A DNA stretch of 64,000 nt, taken from Pseudomonas paracarnis (GTDB lineage Bacteria > Pseudomonadota > Gammaproteobacteria > Pseudomonadales > Pseudomonadaceae). The position numbers and the translations under genes are program-made. The stretch is taken from the NCBI RefSeq assembly GCF_904063055.1, contig NZ_CAJFCN010000001.1:806001-870000 (forward strand), given 5' to 3'. Shown here piece by piece: positions 22,693 to 29,963 of this stretch. Every line of letters begins with the position of its first letter. The first letter of the stretch is position 1. The notes under the pieces were generated by a model. That model made no database searches, was not told the DNA's origin, and worked only from the letters and a program-made list of their open reading frames with translations.

Positions 22693-23067
22693 CGGCCTGA
22701 CAGGCGACCCTGTTATACCGAGTACATATCCATTCCTGCGGTAACGGCCACTTAGGGTTCCGCCTGACGGCGGGTCACTGTGGAAAAGCCGGAATGCCAG
22801 CGTGGTTTAACGGGGAGCCTGAGATCAAGATCAAAAGCAGATCAAAAGCTACTCGCTTCGCATCGTGGTTACCGTTGGCTGCTTTAGCCTGCAAAGTTGT
22901 ATAGGTACCTATGCTGCGATAGCGGTGGGTCAGTTTGCTGGTTATTCGCTGATACTCCGCCATCGCAGGCAAGCCAGCTCCCACATAGAGACGCGTGTTC
23001 CCTAGGGCGCCATTCATCACACCGTAAACAAACCTGTCCATATCCCCTGCGAGGCTGGGTGGATGAC
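22693..23067. other. Intergenic region with a truncated REPIN
   Basis: No gene was recognised. Bases 22,914-22,984 hold a REPIN whose left arm has lost its outer part (only CTGCGATAGCGG remains) while the right arm is complete. Bases 22,755-22,790 resemble part of a repeat common in fluorescens pseudomonads (CCGCCTGACGGCGGGTCAC); this is from memory. Near 22,815 there are two close copies of GATCAAAAGC. Confidence 0.5.
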
Positions 23068-23076
23068 TGATATAAT
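23068..23076 (+). promoter_or_regulatory. Extended -10 promoter element
   Basis: TGATATAAT is a perfect extended -10 (TGN-TATAAT). No good -35 is visible 17 bp upstream, which fits extended -10 promoters. It lies 30 bp before the following start codon, leaving a short leader with GGAG. Confidence 0.7.
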
Positions 23077-23105
23077 CCCAGGCCTTTCGTGGAGAACAGA
23101 CTTTT

Positions 23106-23339
23106 ATGCCAACGTCCTTTCTGGAAATTGTTGAACTGCCTGACGGCCGAATCGAACTGCGCCGGGCTGAGGACGAGGGTTCTCTGGTTATTCTGGATTT
23201 CTCCGAAGACGCCAAGGTCTTCCTGCAAGGCCAGCATGTCGAAGTGGCTAAAGCCATGTTGAGCGTGGGCGTGCAGATGGCAGGTCGCCTTGCCGAAGGC
23301 GAGCCGGAGAAAGATGAAGGGCCGCGCGTTCTTCACTGA
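23106..23339 (+). CDS. Small conserved Pseudomonas protein next to sulA
   Basis: A 77-residue acidic protein (TSFLEIVELPDGRIELRRAEDEG then SLVILDFSEDAKVFLQGQHVEVAKAML), predicted mixed beta-alpha with no signal or membrane segment. It corresponds in position to a P. aeruginosa hypothetical beside sulA (PA3009 from memory). Function unknown. It converges on sulA with only 36 bp between stop codons. Confidence 0.85.
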   Translation: MPTSFLEIVELPDGRIELRRAEDEGSLVILDFSEDAKVFLQGQHVEVAKAMLSVGVQMAGRLAEGEPEKDEGPRVLH

Positions 23340-23375
23340 GTCTTTTGTGACGGCTGCTTCTGTGGCGCGCCATCA

Positions 23376-23849
23376 TTACCCCAATCGAATATTCAAACTC
23401 TGTGCATCACCCGTGCGCGCAGCACTGATCAGTTGCTGCTTGGCGCTGGCATTCAGCGGGTTCAACCAGCTCACCACCGTATGGCTGCGGCCCAGGCGCA
23501 AGGCTTCGCAGGTTAGCTGCTGGGCACTTTGCGCGCCGCGTGGTTGCAGCAACAGGATACGCTCACGGTTGAGCCCAGCGTCCCGCAGCCAGGCCTGGGT
23601 GAGGCTGGCGGGCGGGGCGATCAGTGTCAGCCAGCGGGCGTCCTGATCTTCGCTCAATTCGCGCAGGATAGGTGCCAGCAGGTTCAGGCAGCTCTCAGCC
23701 GCACCGCGCAACGACAGTTCACTGAACGCCTCAGGTTCGCCGCCCCAGGGGGCTTCGACCGTTTCCTTGAGGATTGGCGCAAGGGGCTGGGCCATGAAGG
23801 CCTCGAACAGCGACAGTTGTGTATGTTGTGGGGTGTGCACGAGCTGCAT
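23376..23849 (-). CDS. sulA: SOS-induced cell division inhibitor SulA
   Basis: Blocks septation during DNA damage by sequestering FtsZ. The 157-residue protein has the RecA-like SulA domain: RWLTLIAPPASLTQAWLRDAGL, ILLLQPRG, ALRLGRSHTVVSWLNPL. The internal ATG (MQLVHTP) was chosen for its AAAGGAGG, which overlaps the lexA stop codon (TAAAGGAGG), so sulA is the second gene of a lexA-sulA operon and is probably translationally coupled. Control comes from the two SOS boxes before lexA; no separate box lies before sulA. Confidence 0.93.
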   Translation of the reverse strand: MQLVHTPQHTQLSLFEAFMAQPLAPILKETVEAPWGGEPEAFSELSLRGAAESCLNLLAPILRELSEDQDARWLTLIAPPASLTQAWLRDAGLNRERILLLQPRGAQSAQQLTCEALRLGRSHTVVSWLNPLNASAKQQLISAARTGDAQSLNIRLG

Positions 23850-23859
23850 GATGCCTCCT

Positions 23860-24468
23860 TTAGCGGCGAATGACGCCGACACTCAAGCCTTCGATCACCA
23901 GGTCCTGGTCTTTCAGGTTGACTTCGATCGGGGCAAACTCAGGGTTTTCGGCCAGGAGCCAGACCTTGCTGCCTTCGCGCTTGAAGCGTTTGACCGTGAC
24001 CTCGTCGCCGATACGGGCCACGACGATCTGGCCATTGCGGGCTTCGCGGGTGGTATGCACGGCCAGCAGGTCGCCGTCGAAGATACCCACGTCCTTCATG
24101 CTCATGCCGTGCACACGCAACAGGTAGTCGGCGCGAGGGTGGAAGAAGGTCGGGTTGATATTGCAGGATTCCTCGACGTGCTGCTGCGCCAGGATCGGCG
24201 CACCTGCGGCGACGCGACCGATGATCGGCAATGTCGACTCGTCGGCCTTGGCTTCGAAGCCAGGGATGCGAATACCTCGTGAAGCACCCGGGGTCATCTC
24301 GATCGCACCTTTGCGAGCGAGGGCCTTGAGGTGTTCCTCGGCGGCGTTCGGGGACTTGAACCCCAGTTCCAGGGCAATCTCCGCACGGGTAGGCGGGTAA
24401 CCATTGTCATCAAGGCAGCGCTTGATAAAAGCCAGAATCTCAGCTTGGCGTGGCGTCAGTTTTAGCAT
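23860..24468 (-). CDS. lexA: SOS repressor LexA
   Basis: Represses DNA damage genes and self-cleaves when activated by RecA filaments. The 202-residue length is canonical. The N-terminal winged helix contains [23 protein letters not shown]. The cleavage bond is Ala88-Gly89 in RVAAGAP, and the catalytic dyad is Ser123 (GMSMKD) and Lys160 (EVTVKR), each offset by four from E. coli numbering. Two SOS boxes lie just upstream, consistent with autoregulation. sulA follows in the same operon. Confidence 0.98.
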   Translation of the reverse strand: MLKLTPRQAEILAFIKRCLDDNGYPPTRAEIALELGFKSPNAAEEHLKALARKGAIEMTPGASRGIRIPGFEAKADESTLPIIGRVAAGAPILAQQHVEESCNINPTFFHPRADYLLRVHGMSMKDVGIFDGDLLAVHTTREARNGQIVVARIGDEVTVKRFKREGSKVWLLAENPEFAPIEVNLKDQDLVIEGLSVGVIRR

Positions 24469-24478
24469 GTTGATCGCT

Positions 24479-24513
24479 CTGTCTTTTTATACAGTGACTG
24501 GGATTATATACAG
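24479..24513 (-). promoter_or_regulatory. Two tandem LexA (SOS) boxes
   Basis: Two CTG-N10-CAG operators lie end to end: CTGTATATAATCCCAG (24,498-24,513) and CTGTATAAAAAGACAG (24,479-24,494), 10 and 29 bp before the lexA start. The distal box includes TATAAT, likely the -10, so bound LexA would cover the promoter. Confidence 0.9.
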
Positions 24514-24672
24514 TGAACTGCGCTTGGCAATCATCCTTTTTAATGGCCCCGCTGGACGGTCATCCGTCAGCCGTCCTACAGAGCAGAAGCGGCGCTGCCT
24601 ACACAGCTGCAAGGATGTGATTAAATAGCGATGAATCAGATGACTGACCAGCCGCAAAGCGGACCCGCAGGC

Positions 24673-24716
24673 TTGACAAGACACACTCTGAAACGTATGT
24701 TTCAAACAAGTGTTTG
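24673..24716 (+). promoter_or_regulatory. psrA promoter with two overlapping PsrA operators
   Basis: TTGACA, 17 bp and TATGTT form a good sigma-70 promoter. The -10 lies inside GAAAC-GTAT-GTTTC (24,690-24,703), which shares its last base with CAAAC-AAGT-GTTTG (24,703-24,716). Both fit the PsrA consensus (G/C)AAAC-N2-4-GTTT(G/C), pointing to autorepression. Confidence 0.8.
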
Positions 24717-24731
24717 TCAGGCGGAGTAGCC

Positions 24732-25439
24732 ATGGCCCAGTCGGAAACCGTTGAACGCATTCTCGATGCTGCCGAGCAATTGTTCGCGGAAAAAGGATTT
24801 GCTGAAACTTCATTGCGCCTGATCACCAGCAAGGCTGGGGTCAACCTGGCCGCCGTGAACTATCATTTCGGCTCGAAAAAGGCCCTGATCCAGGCGGTGT
24901 TCTCACGCTTTCTGGGCCCGTTCTGCACAAGCCTCGACCGTGAGCTGGAACGCCGCCAGGCCAAGGCCGATCACAAGCCCAGCCTGGAAGAGCTGCTGGA
25001 AATCCTCGTGGAGCAAGCCTTGGTCGTGCAGCCTCGCAGCGGCAACGACCTGTCGATCTTCATGCGCCTGCTGGGCCTGGCGTTCAGCCAGAGCCAGGGC
25101 CACTTGCGCCGCTACCTGGAAGACATGTACGGCAAGGTGTTCCGCCGCTATATGCTGTTGGTCAACGAAGCGGCCCCGCGTATTCCACCTATCGAGCTGT
25201 TCTGGCGTGTGCATTTCATGCTCGGTGCCGCAGCTTTCAGCATGTCGGGTATCAAGGCGCTGCGGGCAATTGCCGAGACCGATTTCGGTGTGAACACGTC
25301 CATCGAGCAAGTCATGCGCCTGATGGTGCCGTTCCTTGCCGCTGGCATGCGCGCCGAAACCGGCGTCAGCGACCCGGCCATGGCCGCCGCCCAGTTGCGC
25401 CCACGCAGCAAAACCGTACCGGTCGCCGCCAAGGTTTGA
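24732..25439 (+). CDS. psrA: TetR-family fatty-acid-responsive regulator PsrA
   Basis: In P. aeruginosa PsrA represses itself and fadBA, activates rpoS, and is released by long-chain fatty acids. The 235-residue product has the TetR helix-turn-helix (residues 7-50: RILDAAEQLFAEKGFAETSL, VNLAAVNYHFGSKKALI) and the PsrA-specific ligand domain. The internal ATG following GGCGGAG was chosen; it lies 16 bp after the second operator. Nearby fadBA supplies a plausible target, although no operator was found there. nagZ follows after 135 bp. Confidence 0.93.
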   Translation: MAQSETVERILDAAEQLFAEKGFAETSLRLITSKAGVNLAAVNYHFGSKKALIQAVFSRFLGPFCTSLDRELERRQAKADHKPSLEELLEILVEQALVVQPRSGNDLSIFMRLLGLAFSQSQGHLRRYLEDMYGKVFRRYMLLVNEAAPRIPPIELFWRVHFMLGAAAFSMSGIKALRAIAETDFGVNTSIEQVMRLMVPFLAAGMRAETGVSDPAMAAAQLRPRSKTVPVAAKV

Positions 25440-25485
25440 TCGCTGCGGGTGGGCGCGGCCGCTTGCATCCGCTAAGCTAGCCGCC

Positions 25486-25578
25486 ATGCCGATTTCAGCT
25501 ATTTATTCGCAACCCGTCGTCCTTGCCGTGCCTGGCAAGGACGACGGGTTGTGTGCGTTATTTAAGGAAGGTTTATGA
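25486..25578 (+). CDS. Putative 30-residue leader ORF of nagZ
   Basis: ATG to TGA encodes 30 residues (starts MPISAIYSQPVV, ends LCALFKEGL). Its stop overlaps the nagZ start as ATGA, the classic layout for translational coupling, and its 3' half contains the nagZ ribosome site AAGGAAGG. The middle ten codons lie in a perfect 18-bp hairpin. No strong ribosome site precedes its ATG, so translation is unproven. It may be a regulatory leader or a chance ORF. Confidence 0.4.
   Translation: MPISAIYSQPVVLAVPGKDDGLCALFKEGL
25510..25551 (+). promoter_or_regulatory. Perfect 18-bp hairpin in the nagZ leader
   Basis: CAACCCGTCGTCCTTGCC and its exact complement are separated by a 6-nt loop (GTGCCT). No T tract follows, so it is not a usual intrinsic terminator. 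It ends 23 bp before the nagZ ATG and 12 bp before its ribosome site. Confidence 0.8.
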
Positions 25579-26585
25579 CTGCTGCCCTGCAAGGTTCTTT
25601 GATGGTCGACGTCGCCGGTACCTGGCTCACGGCCGAGGATCGTCATCTGTTGCGCCAACCGGAAGTGGGCGGCCTGATTATTTTTGCGCGCAATATCGAG
25701 CACCCGCGCCAGGTTCGCGAGTTGAGCGCCGCGATTCGTGCAGTGCGCCCGGACTTGCTGTTGGCCGTGGACCAGGAGGGCGGTCGCGTGCAGCGTCTGC
25801 GCCAAGGCTTCGTGCGCCTGCCGGCCATGCGTGCGCTGGCGGATAACCCCAACGCTGAATACCTGGCCGAACAGTGCGGCTGGATCATGGCCACCGAGGT
25901 GCTGGCGGTGGGCCTGGACCTGAGTTTTGCCCCCGTGCTGGACCTCGACTACCAACGCAGCGCCGTGGTCGGTACCCGTGCTTTCGAAGGCGACCCCGAG
26001 CGCGCTGCCGTGCTCGCGGGTGCCTTTATCCGTGGCATGAACAGCGCCGGTATGGCCGCCACCGGCAAGCACTTCCCTGGCCATGGTTGGGCCGAGGCCG
26101 ATTCCCACGTTGCCATTCCCAATGATGAACGCAGCCTGGAGCAGATTCGCGCCAATGACCTGGTGCCTTTCGCACGCCTGAGCAAGCAATTGGCCGCCGT
26201 GATGCCGGCGCACGTCATCTACCCGCAGGTCGATGCCCAGCCTGCTGGTTTTTCGCGCCGCTGGTTGCAGGACATCCTGCGCGGTGAGTTGCAGTTTGAC
26301 GGGGTAATCTTCAGCGATGACCTGTCCATGGCCGGCGCCCATGTGGTCGGCGATGCGGCCAGCCGTATCGAAGCGGCGCTGACCGCCGGTTGTGACATGG
26401 GCTTGGTGTGCAATGACCGTGCGGCGGCCGAGCTGGCGCTCAGTGCAGCACAGCGGATGAAGGTCACGCCGTCGGCGCGGATTGCGCGTATGCGTGGGCA
26501 GGCGGTTGCCTCGACGGACTATAAGCAGGACCCGCGTTGGCTGACAGCGCTTACTGCGTTGCGCGATGCGCAGTTGATCGACTGA
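25575..26585 (+). CDS. nagZ: Beta-N-acetylglucosaminidase NagZ (GH3)
   Basis: Cytoplasmic hydrolase that removes GlcNAc from GlcNAc-1,6-anhydroMurNAc-peptides during cell-wall recycling; the products set AmpR-controlled beta-lactamase expression in pseudomonads. The 336-residue TIM barrel shows the GH3 signature KHFPGHGWAEADSH with the loop histidine and the nucleophile aspartate in FSDDLSMAGA. AAGGAAGG precedes the ATG. It lies downstream of psrA with a structured leader. It works in the same recycling route as the Slt protein encoded elsewhere in this window. Confidence 0.96.
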   Translation: MTAALQGSLMVDVAGTWLTAEDRHLLRQPEVGGLIIFARNIEHPRQVRELSAAIRAVRPDLLLAVDQEGGRVQRLRQGFVRLPAMRALADNPNAEYLAEQCGWIMATEVLAVGLDLSFAPVLDLDYQRSAVVGTRAFEGDPERAAVLAGAFIRGMNSAGMAATGKHFPGHGWAEADSHVAIPNDERSLEQIRANDLVPFARLSKQLAAVMPAHVIYPQVDAQPAGFSRRWLQDILRGELQFDGVIFSDDLSMAGAHVVGDAASRIEAALTAGCDMGLVCNDRAAAELALSAAQRMKVTPSARIARMRGQAVASTDYKQDPRWLTALTALRDAQLID

Positions 26586-26599
26586 AAACCGAAGCGCGG

Positions 26600-26677
26600 C
26601 CATCGCAGGCAAGCCAGCTCCCACATTTTGATTTGTGAATACAGTCAGGTGTGGGAGCGTGCTTGCTCGCGAAGGCG
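26600..26677. repeat. Outward-facing pair of two different REP subtypes
   Basis: A reverse GTGGGAGCTGGCTTGCCTGC copy is followed by a forward GTGGGAGCGTGCTTGCTCGC copy, tail to tail. This is opposite to the REPIN layout and mixes subtypes, so it probably results from two independent insertions between the convergent nagZ and helicase genes. Confidence 0.75.
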
Positions 26678-26686
26678 GCCGAACAG

Positions 26687-29377
26687 TCAGCGCTTTTCTT
26701 GCTTATTGGGCAACGGCGCAAACAACGCTTCAATCTCCTCATTGCCCAACTGCCAATCCCCCGTGGTTCGCCCATCCAGCACGCCCGCAGCCAGATCGGA
26801 CTTCTCCTTCTGCAAGTGCTGGATTTTCTCCTCTACCGTGCCCCGGGCAATCATCTTGTACACGAACACCGGCTTTTCCTGGCCGATGCGGTACGCACGG
26901 TCGGTGGCCTGGTTTTCCGTAGCCGGGTTCCACCAAGGGTCATAGTGGATAACCGTGTCGGCTTCGGTCAGGTTCAAGCCCACGCCGCCAGCCTTCAGGC
27001 TGATCAAAAAGATCTGCAGCTTGCCGCTCTGAAAATCCTTCACCGGTGTACGTCGATCCCGGGTCTGGCCGGTCAGCAGGGCGTAGGCAATGCCGCGCTT
27101 TTTCAGTTCGGCCTCGATCAGGCTCAGCATCGAGGTGAACTGTGAGAACAGCAGGATCCGGCGGCCTTCAGCAAACAGCTCGTCGAGCATGTCCATCAGG
27201 CTGTCGAGCTTGCCCGAGCTGCTGCCACGGGCGGGCAGGGTGGCGTCGTTGACAAGGCGCAAGTCGCAGCACACCTGGCGCAGTTTGAGCAGGGCTTCGA
27301 GGATGATGATCTGGCTGCGGGCCACGCCCTTGCGGGTGATCTCGTCGCGGACCTTTTTATCCATGGCCAGGCGCATGGTTTCGTACACGTCGCGCTGGGC
27401 CTCGTTGAGGTCGACCCAGTGGATGATTTCGGTTTTGGGTGGCAGTTCGGTTGCCACTTGTTCCTTGGTGCGGCGGAGCAGGAAGGGTTTGATCCGACCG
27501 TTGAGGTGCTGCAATCGCACATCGCTGGCACGCTTTTCAATGGGCACGCGGTAATCACGGTTGAAGCTCTTCACGTCGCCCAGCCAACCCGGCAACAGGA
27601 AGTGGAACAGCGACCACAGCTCACCCAGGTGGTTTTCCAATGGAGTGCCGCTCAGGCACAGGCGCTGGCGTGCATTCAGCTCGCGTGCGGCCTGGGCCGC
27701 CTTGCTGGACGGGTTCTTGATGTACTGCGCTTCATCCAGGATCAAGACGTGCAAGGGCAGGGCGGCGAGCTGTTCAATGTCCTTGGGCAGCAGGGCGTAG
27801 GTGGTCAGCAGCAGGTCGTAGTCATTCAGGTTGGCGAAATGTTTCTTACGCCCCGCGCCATAAAGTGCCTGCACTCTCAACTGCGGGGTGAAGTGCGCGG
27901 CTTCATCGAGCCAGTTCGGGATCAGGCTGGTAGGCATCACGACCATGCACGGCCGATCAAGGCGCCCTGCGTTTTTTTCGGTGAGGATGTGCGCCAGGGT
28001 CTGCAAGGTTTTGCCCAGGCCCATGTCATCCGCAAGTATCCCACCCACCTCCAGTTGGCGCAGCGACTGCATCCAGCTCAGACCTTCCAGCTGGTAGGGG
28101 CGCAAGGTCGCATTCAGGCCTTCGGGCGCCACGCAGGTGAAATCCTTGATATCGCGCAGGCGCTGGGCGAAGGTGCGGATCTTCTCGCCGCCTTCCCATT
28201 GCAGTGGCAGGTCTTCCAGCGGGTTGAGGCGTATGGCGTCGGCCTTGGCCAGGCGCAGCGCGGTGGTGCCGGCTTCCTGCAGGTAAAACTCGCCGAGGGT
28301 CGCCAGCACCGGCTTCAAGCGGCCGTAGGGCAGCGCCACTTGCAGCGGGCCGTGGCCGTTGGGCAGGCCGGGGATGTTCACCAGGATCAGCTCTTCATCG
28401 CGGCGCCGCGCCAGTTTCTCCGGGTTGAGGATCTCGGTGTGGGAGCGCATCAGGTTCAGCAGGATCGGCAGCAGGCTCAAACGTTCGCCGTTGACGATGA
28501 TGCCCAGCTCCAGGTCGAACCAATCGCGTTCCGGCCCTTCATCGACCGTGGCATACCAGTCATCGACGGGGCTGAGATCAAAGCCGAAGTCTTCATCGAT
28601 CTGCAGCTCCCAGCCCTCGGCACGCAAAGTGGGCGACACATTGAGGGTGAAGTTCAGCCAGGCACTGTCATTGACCATTTCGAAGAGCTCGCCGGCGCTT
28701 TCCGGCAGGGCCTTGCTCTGGCGCGTGGCGATCTTGAAGCCAAGCAGGCGCAGGTGTTCGCGATAGGCCTGTTCTTGCTCGGGATGGCGCTTGATCCGCA
28801 GGCTCTGCGTCTCTTGGCGCACAATGATGTCAGCATTTTTTTGCCCGCTGACATAGTTGCCCAGGTAGTTGAACGACAACGCCGCACGGTGCTGGATATA
28901 GCGCTGCATCTTGCCGTTGCGCGGTTCGAACGCGCTGAACTCCACGCTGGCCAGCCACAGGCGTGGCACCGGTTGCACGTCGTCCATCACCACTTGCGGC
29001 AGGACCACGCGGTTATCGAGCACCGCCTGGAGCTTCTCCAGCAGCTGCGCATCCTGAGCCGCTGCCGGGTAGGCCAGGGTTTCCTGGACCTTGAGCAGCA
29101 CCGCCGCGATGTGTTTGCAGTTGGTGTGCACCGGGCACGTGCAGCGGCTGTCCACCAAGATCAGCAGGCCCTTGGCCGATTCGCGCAGTGAGATGGTCTG
29201 GCGGTAAACATTACCGCCCGAGCCTTCGCAACTGGCGGTGATGGTGCTGTCGCCGCACTCGACGATGCGCACGCGGTTCTCCAGGGCGTAGCGTCGCCCG
29301 CGCTCGAGGCTTTGCTCTTTGAAGCGATTGGCCCACGAAGGGGCCAGGGGTTTGGTCAACGACGACGTCAGGGGCAT
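26687..29377 (-). CDS. SNF2-family helicase with SWIM zinc finger
   Basis: Predicted DNA-translocating ATPase. The 896-residue protein begins with a SWIM domain (CTCPVHTNCKH, CxCx-CxH ligands, near residue 80). An all-beta linker follows, then a SNF2/RapA-type motor: Walker A ADDMGLGKT, DEAQ box LILDEAQYIKN, and C-terminal helicase motifs LLFSQFTSML and QATDRAYRIGQ. Bacterial SNF2 proteins with this layout are widespread and mostly uncharacterised. The ATG is used here; a TTG three codons earlier directly abuts the stop codon of the upstream gene. Probably the last gene of an mfd-csiV-helicase transcript. Confidence 0.9.
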   Translation of the reverse strand: MPLTSSLTKPLAPSWANRFKEQSLERGRRYALENRVRIVECGDSTITASCEGSGGNVYRQTISLRESAKGLLILVDSRCTCPVHTNCKHIAAVLLKVQETLAYPAAAQDAQLLEKLQAVLDNRVVLPQVVMDDVQPVPRLWLASVEFSAFEPRNGKMQRYIQHRAALSFNYLGNYVSGQKNADIIVRQETQSLRIKRHPEQEQAYREHLRLLGFKIATRQSKALPESAGELFEMVNDSAWLNFTLNVSPTLRAEGWELQIDEDFGFDLSPVDDWYATVDEGPERDWFDLELGIIVNGERLSLLPILLNLMRSHTEILNPEKLARRRDEELILVNIPGLPNGHGPLQVALPYGRLKPVLATLGEFYLQEAGTTALRLAKADAIRLNPLEDLPLQWEGGEKIRTFAQRLRDIKDFTCVAPEGLNATLRPYQLEGLSWMQSLRQLEVGGILADDMGLGKTLQTLAHILTEKNAGRLDRPCMVVMPTSLIPNWLDEAAHFTPQLRVQALYGAGRKKHFANLNDYDLLLTTYALLPKDIEQLAALPLHVLILDEAQYIKNPSSKAAQAARELNARQRLCLSGTPLENHLGELWSLFHFLLPGWLGDVKSFNRDYRVPIEKRASDVRLQHLNGRIKPFLLRRTKEQVATELPPKTEIIHWVDLNEAQRDVYETMRLAMDKKVRDEITRKGVARSQIIILEALLKLRQVCCDLRLVNDATLPARGSSSGKLDSLMDMLDELFAEGRRILLFSQFTSMLSLIEAELKKRGIAYALLTGQTRDRRTPVKDFQSGKLQIFLISLKAGGVGLNLTEADTVIHYDPWWNPATENQATDRAYRIGQEKPVFVYKMIARGTVEEKIQHLQKEKSDLAAGVLDGRTTGDWQLGNEEIEALFAPLPNKQEKR

Positions 29378-29386
29378 GGCGCGCAA

Positions 29387-29953
29387 TCAGTCCTGAAGGT
29401 CGGGCGGTGGCGCGCTGGGTGGCTTGGCGGTCAGCGAGGTGATCTTGATCAGCAGCGCCAGGTGGCCGCCGTCCAGGTAGTTGAGCTGGTTGTTCTTGGT
29501 GCGCACGTCTTTCTGGCTCAAGTGTTCGCTGGCGATCACGCTGCCGTTGCCGTCGAACTGGTTGATCCAGAAATCCGCGTCGATATCGGTAAAGCGCCCC
29601 AGTTGCAGGCTCAACACCCCTTCGATAGGGAACTGGCCGAACTGCTCCTGGCCGTCGGTGATCGCCACCTTCACCGCTTGCTCGCCCAGGTTCTGCTCCC
29701 AGGCCTTGTGGGCGAGCACCGTGTAGTTGGCGTCGGCGCGCAGCTTGTCGACGATATTGCCCAGGCGCGGCGGGCTCATCCGCTCACCCAGGCGCGGCGC
29801 GCCCGCATCCCAGTTTTCCGGGGCGGCGCGGCTGTTGATCACTGGTTCTGCATTCTGGCGCACCAGGATCATTTCCACCTGATACAGGCTGTCGGCAAAG
29901 GCCGAAGGTGCGAGTACCACCAACAACAGGCTCAAAATGCGGAACACGCGCAT
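29387..29953 (-). CDS. CsiV-like periplasmic peptidoglycan-binding protein
   Basis: A 188-residue exported protein with signal peptide MRVFRILSLLLVVLAPSAFA, then LYQVEMILVRQNAEPVINSRAAPENW, the start typical of the CsiV family. Vibrio cholerae CsiV binds peptidoglycan and helps the activator LpoA stimulate PBP1A; I infer a similar role here. The internal ATG after AAGGAC gives the signal peptide. Genes on both sides are 10 bp or less away (mfd upstream, helicase downstream), indicating one transcript. A proline-rich tail (KPPSAPPPDLQD) closes it. Confidence 0.8.
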   Translation of the reverse strand: MRVFRILSLLLVVLAPSAFADSLYQVEMILVRQNAEPVINSRAAPENWDAGAPRLGERMSPPRLGNIVDKLRADANYTVLAHKAWEQNLGEQAVKVAITDGQEQFGQFPIEGVLSLQLGRFTDIDADFWINQFDGNGSVIASEHLSQKDVRTKNNQLNYLDGGHLALLIKITSLTAKPPSAPPPDLQD

Positions 29954-29963
29954 GGGGGCGTCC

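Noticed and set aside
22775..23257. Leftward frames across the intergenic region before the small sulA-adjacent gene
   Set aside because: They run through REP sequences and antisense to the small gene, without start signals or recognisable protein features.
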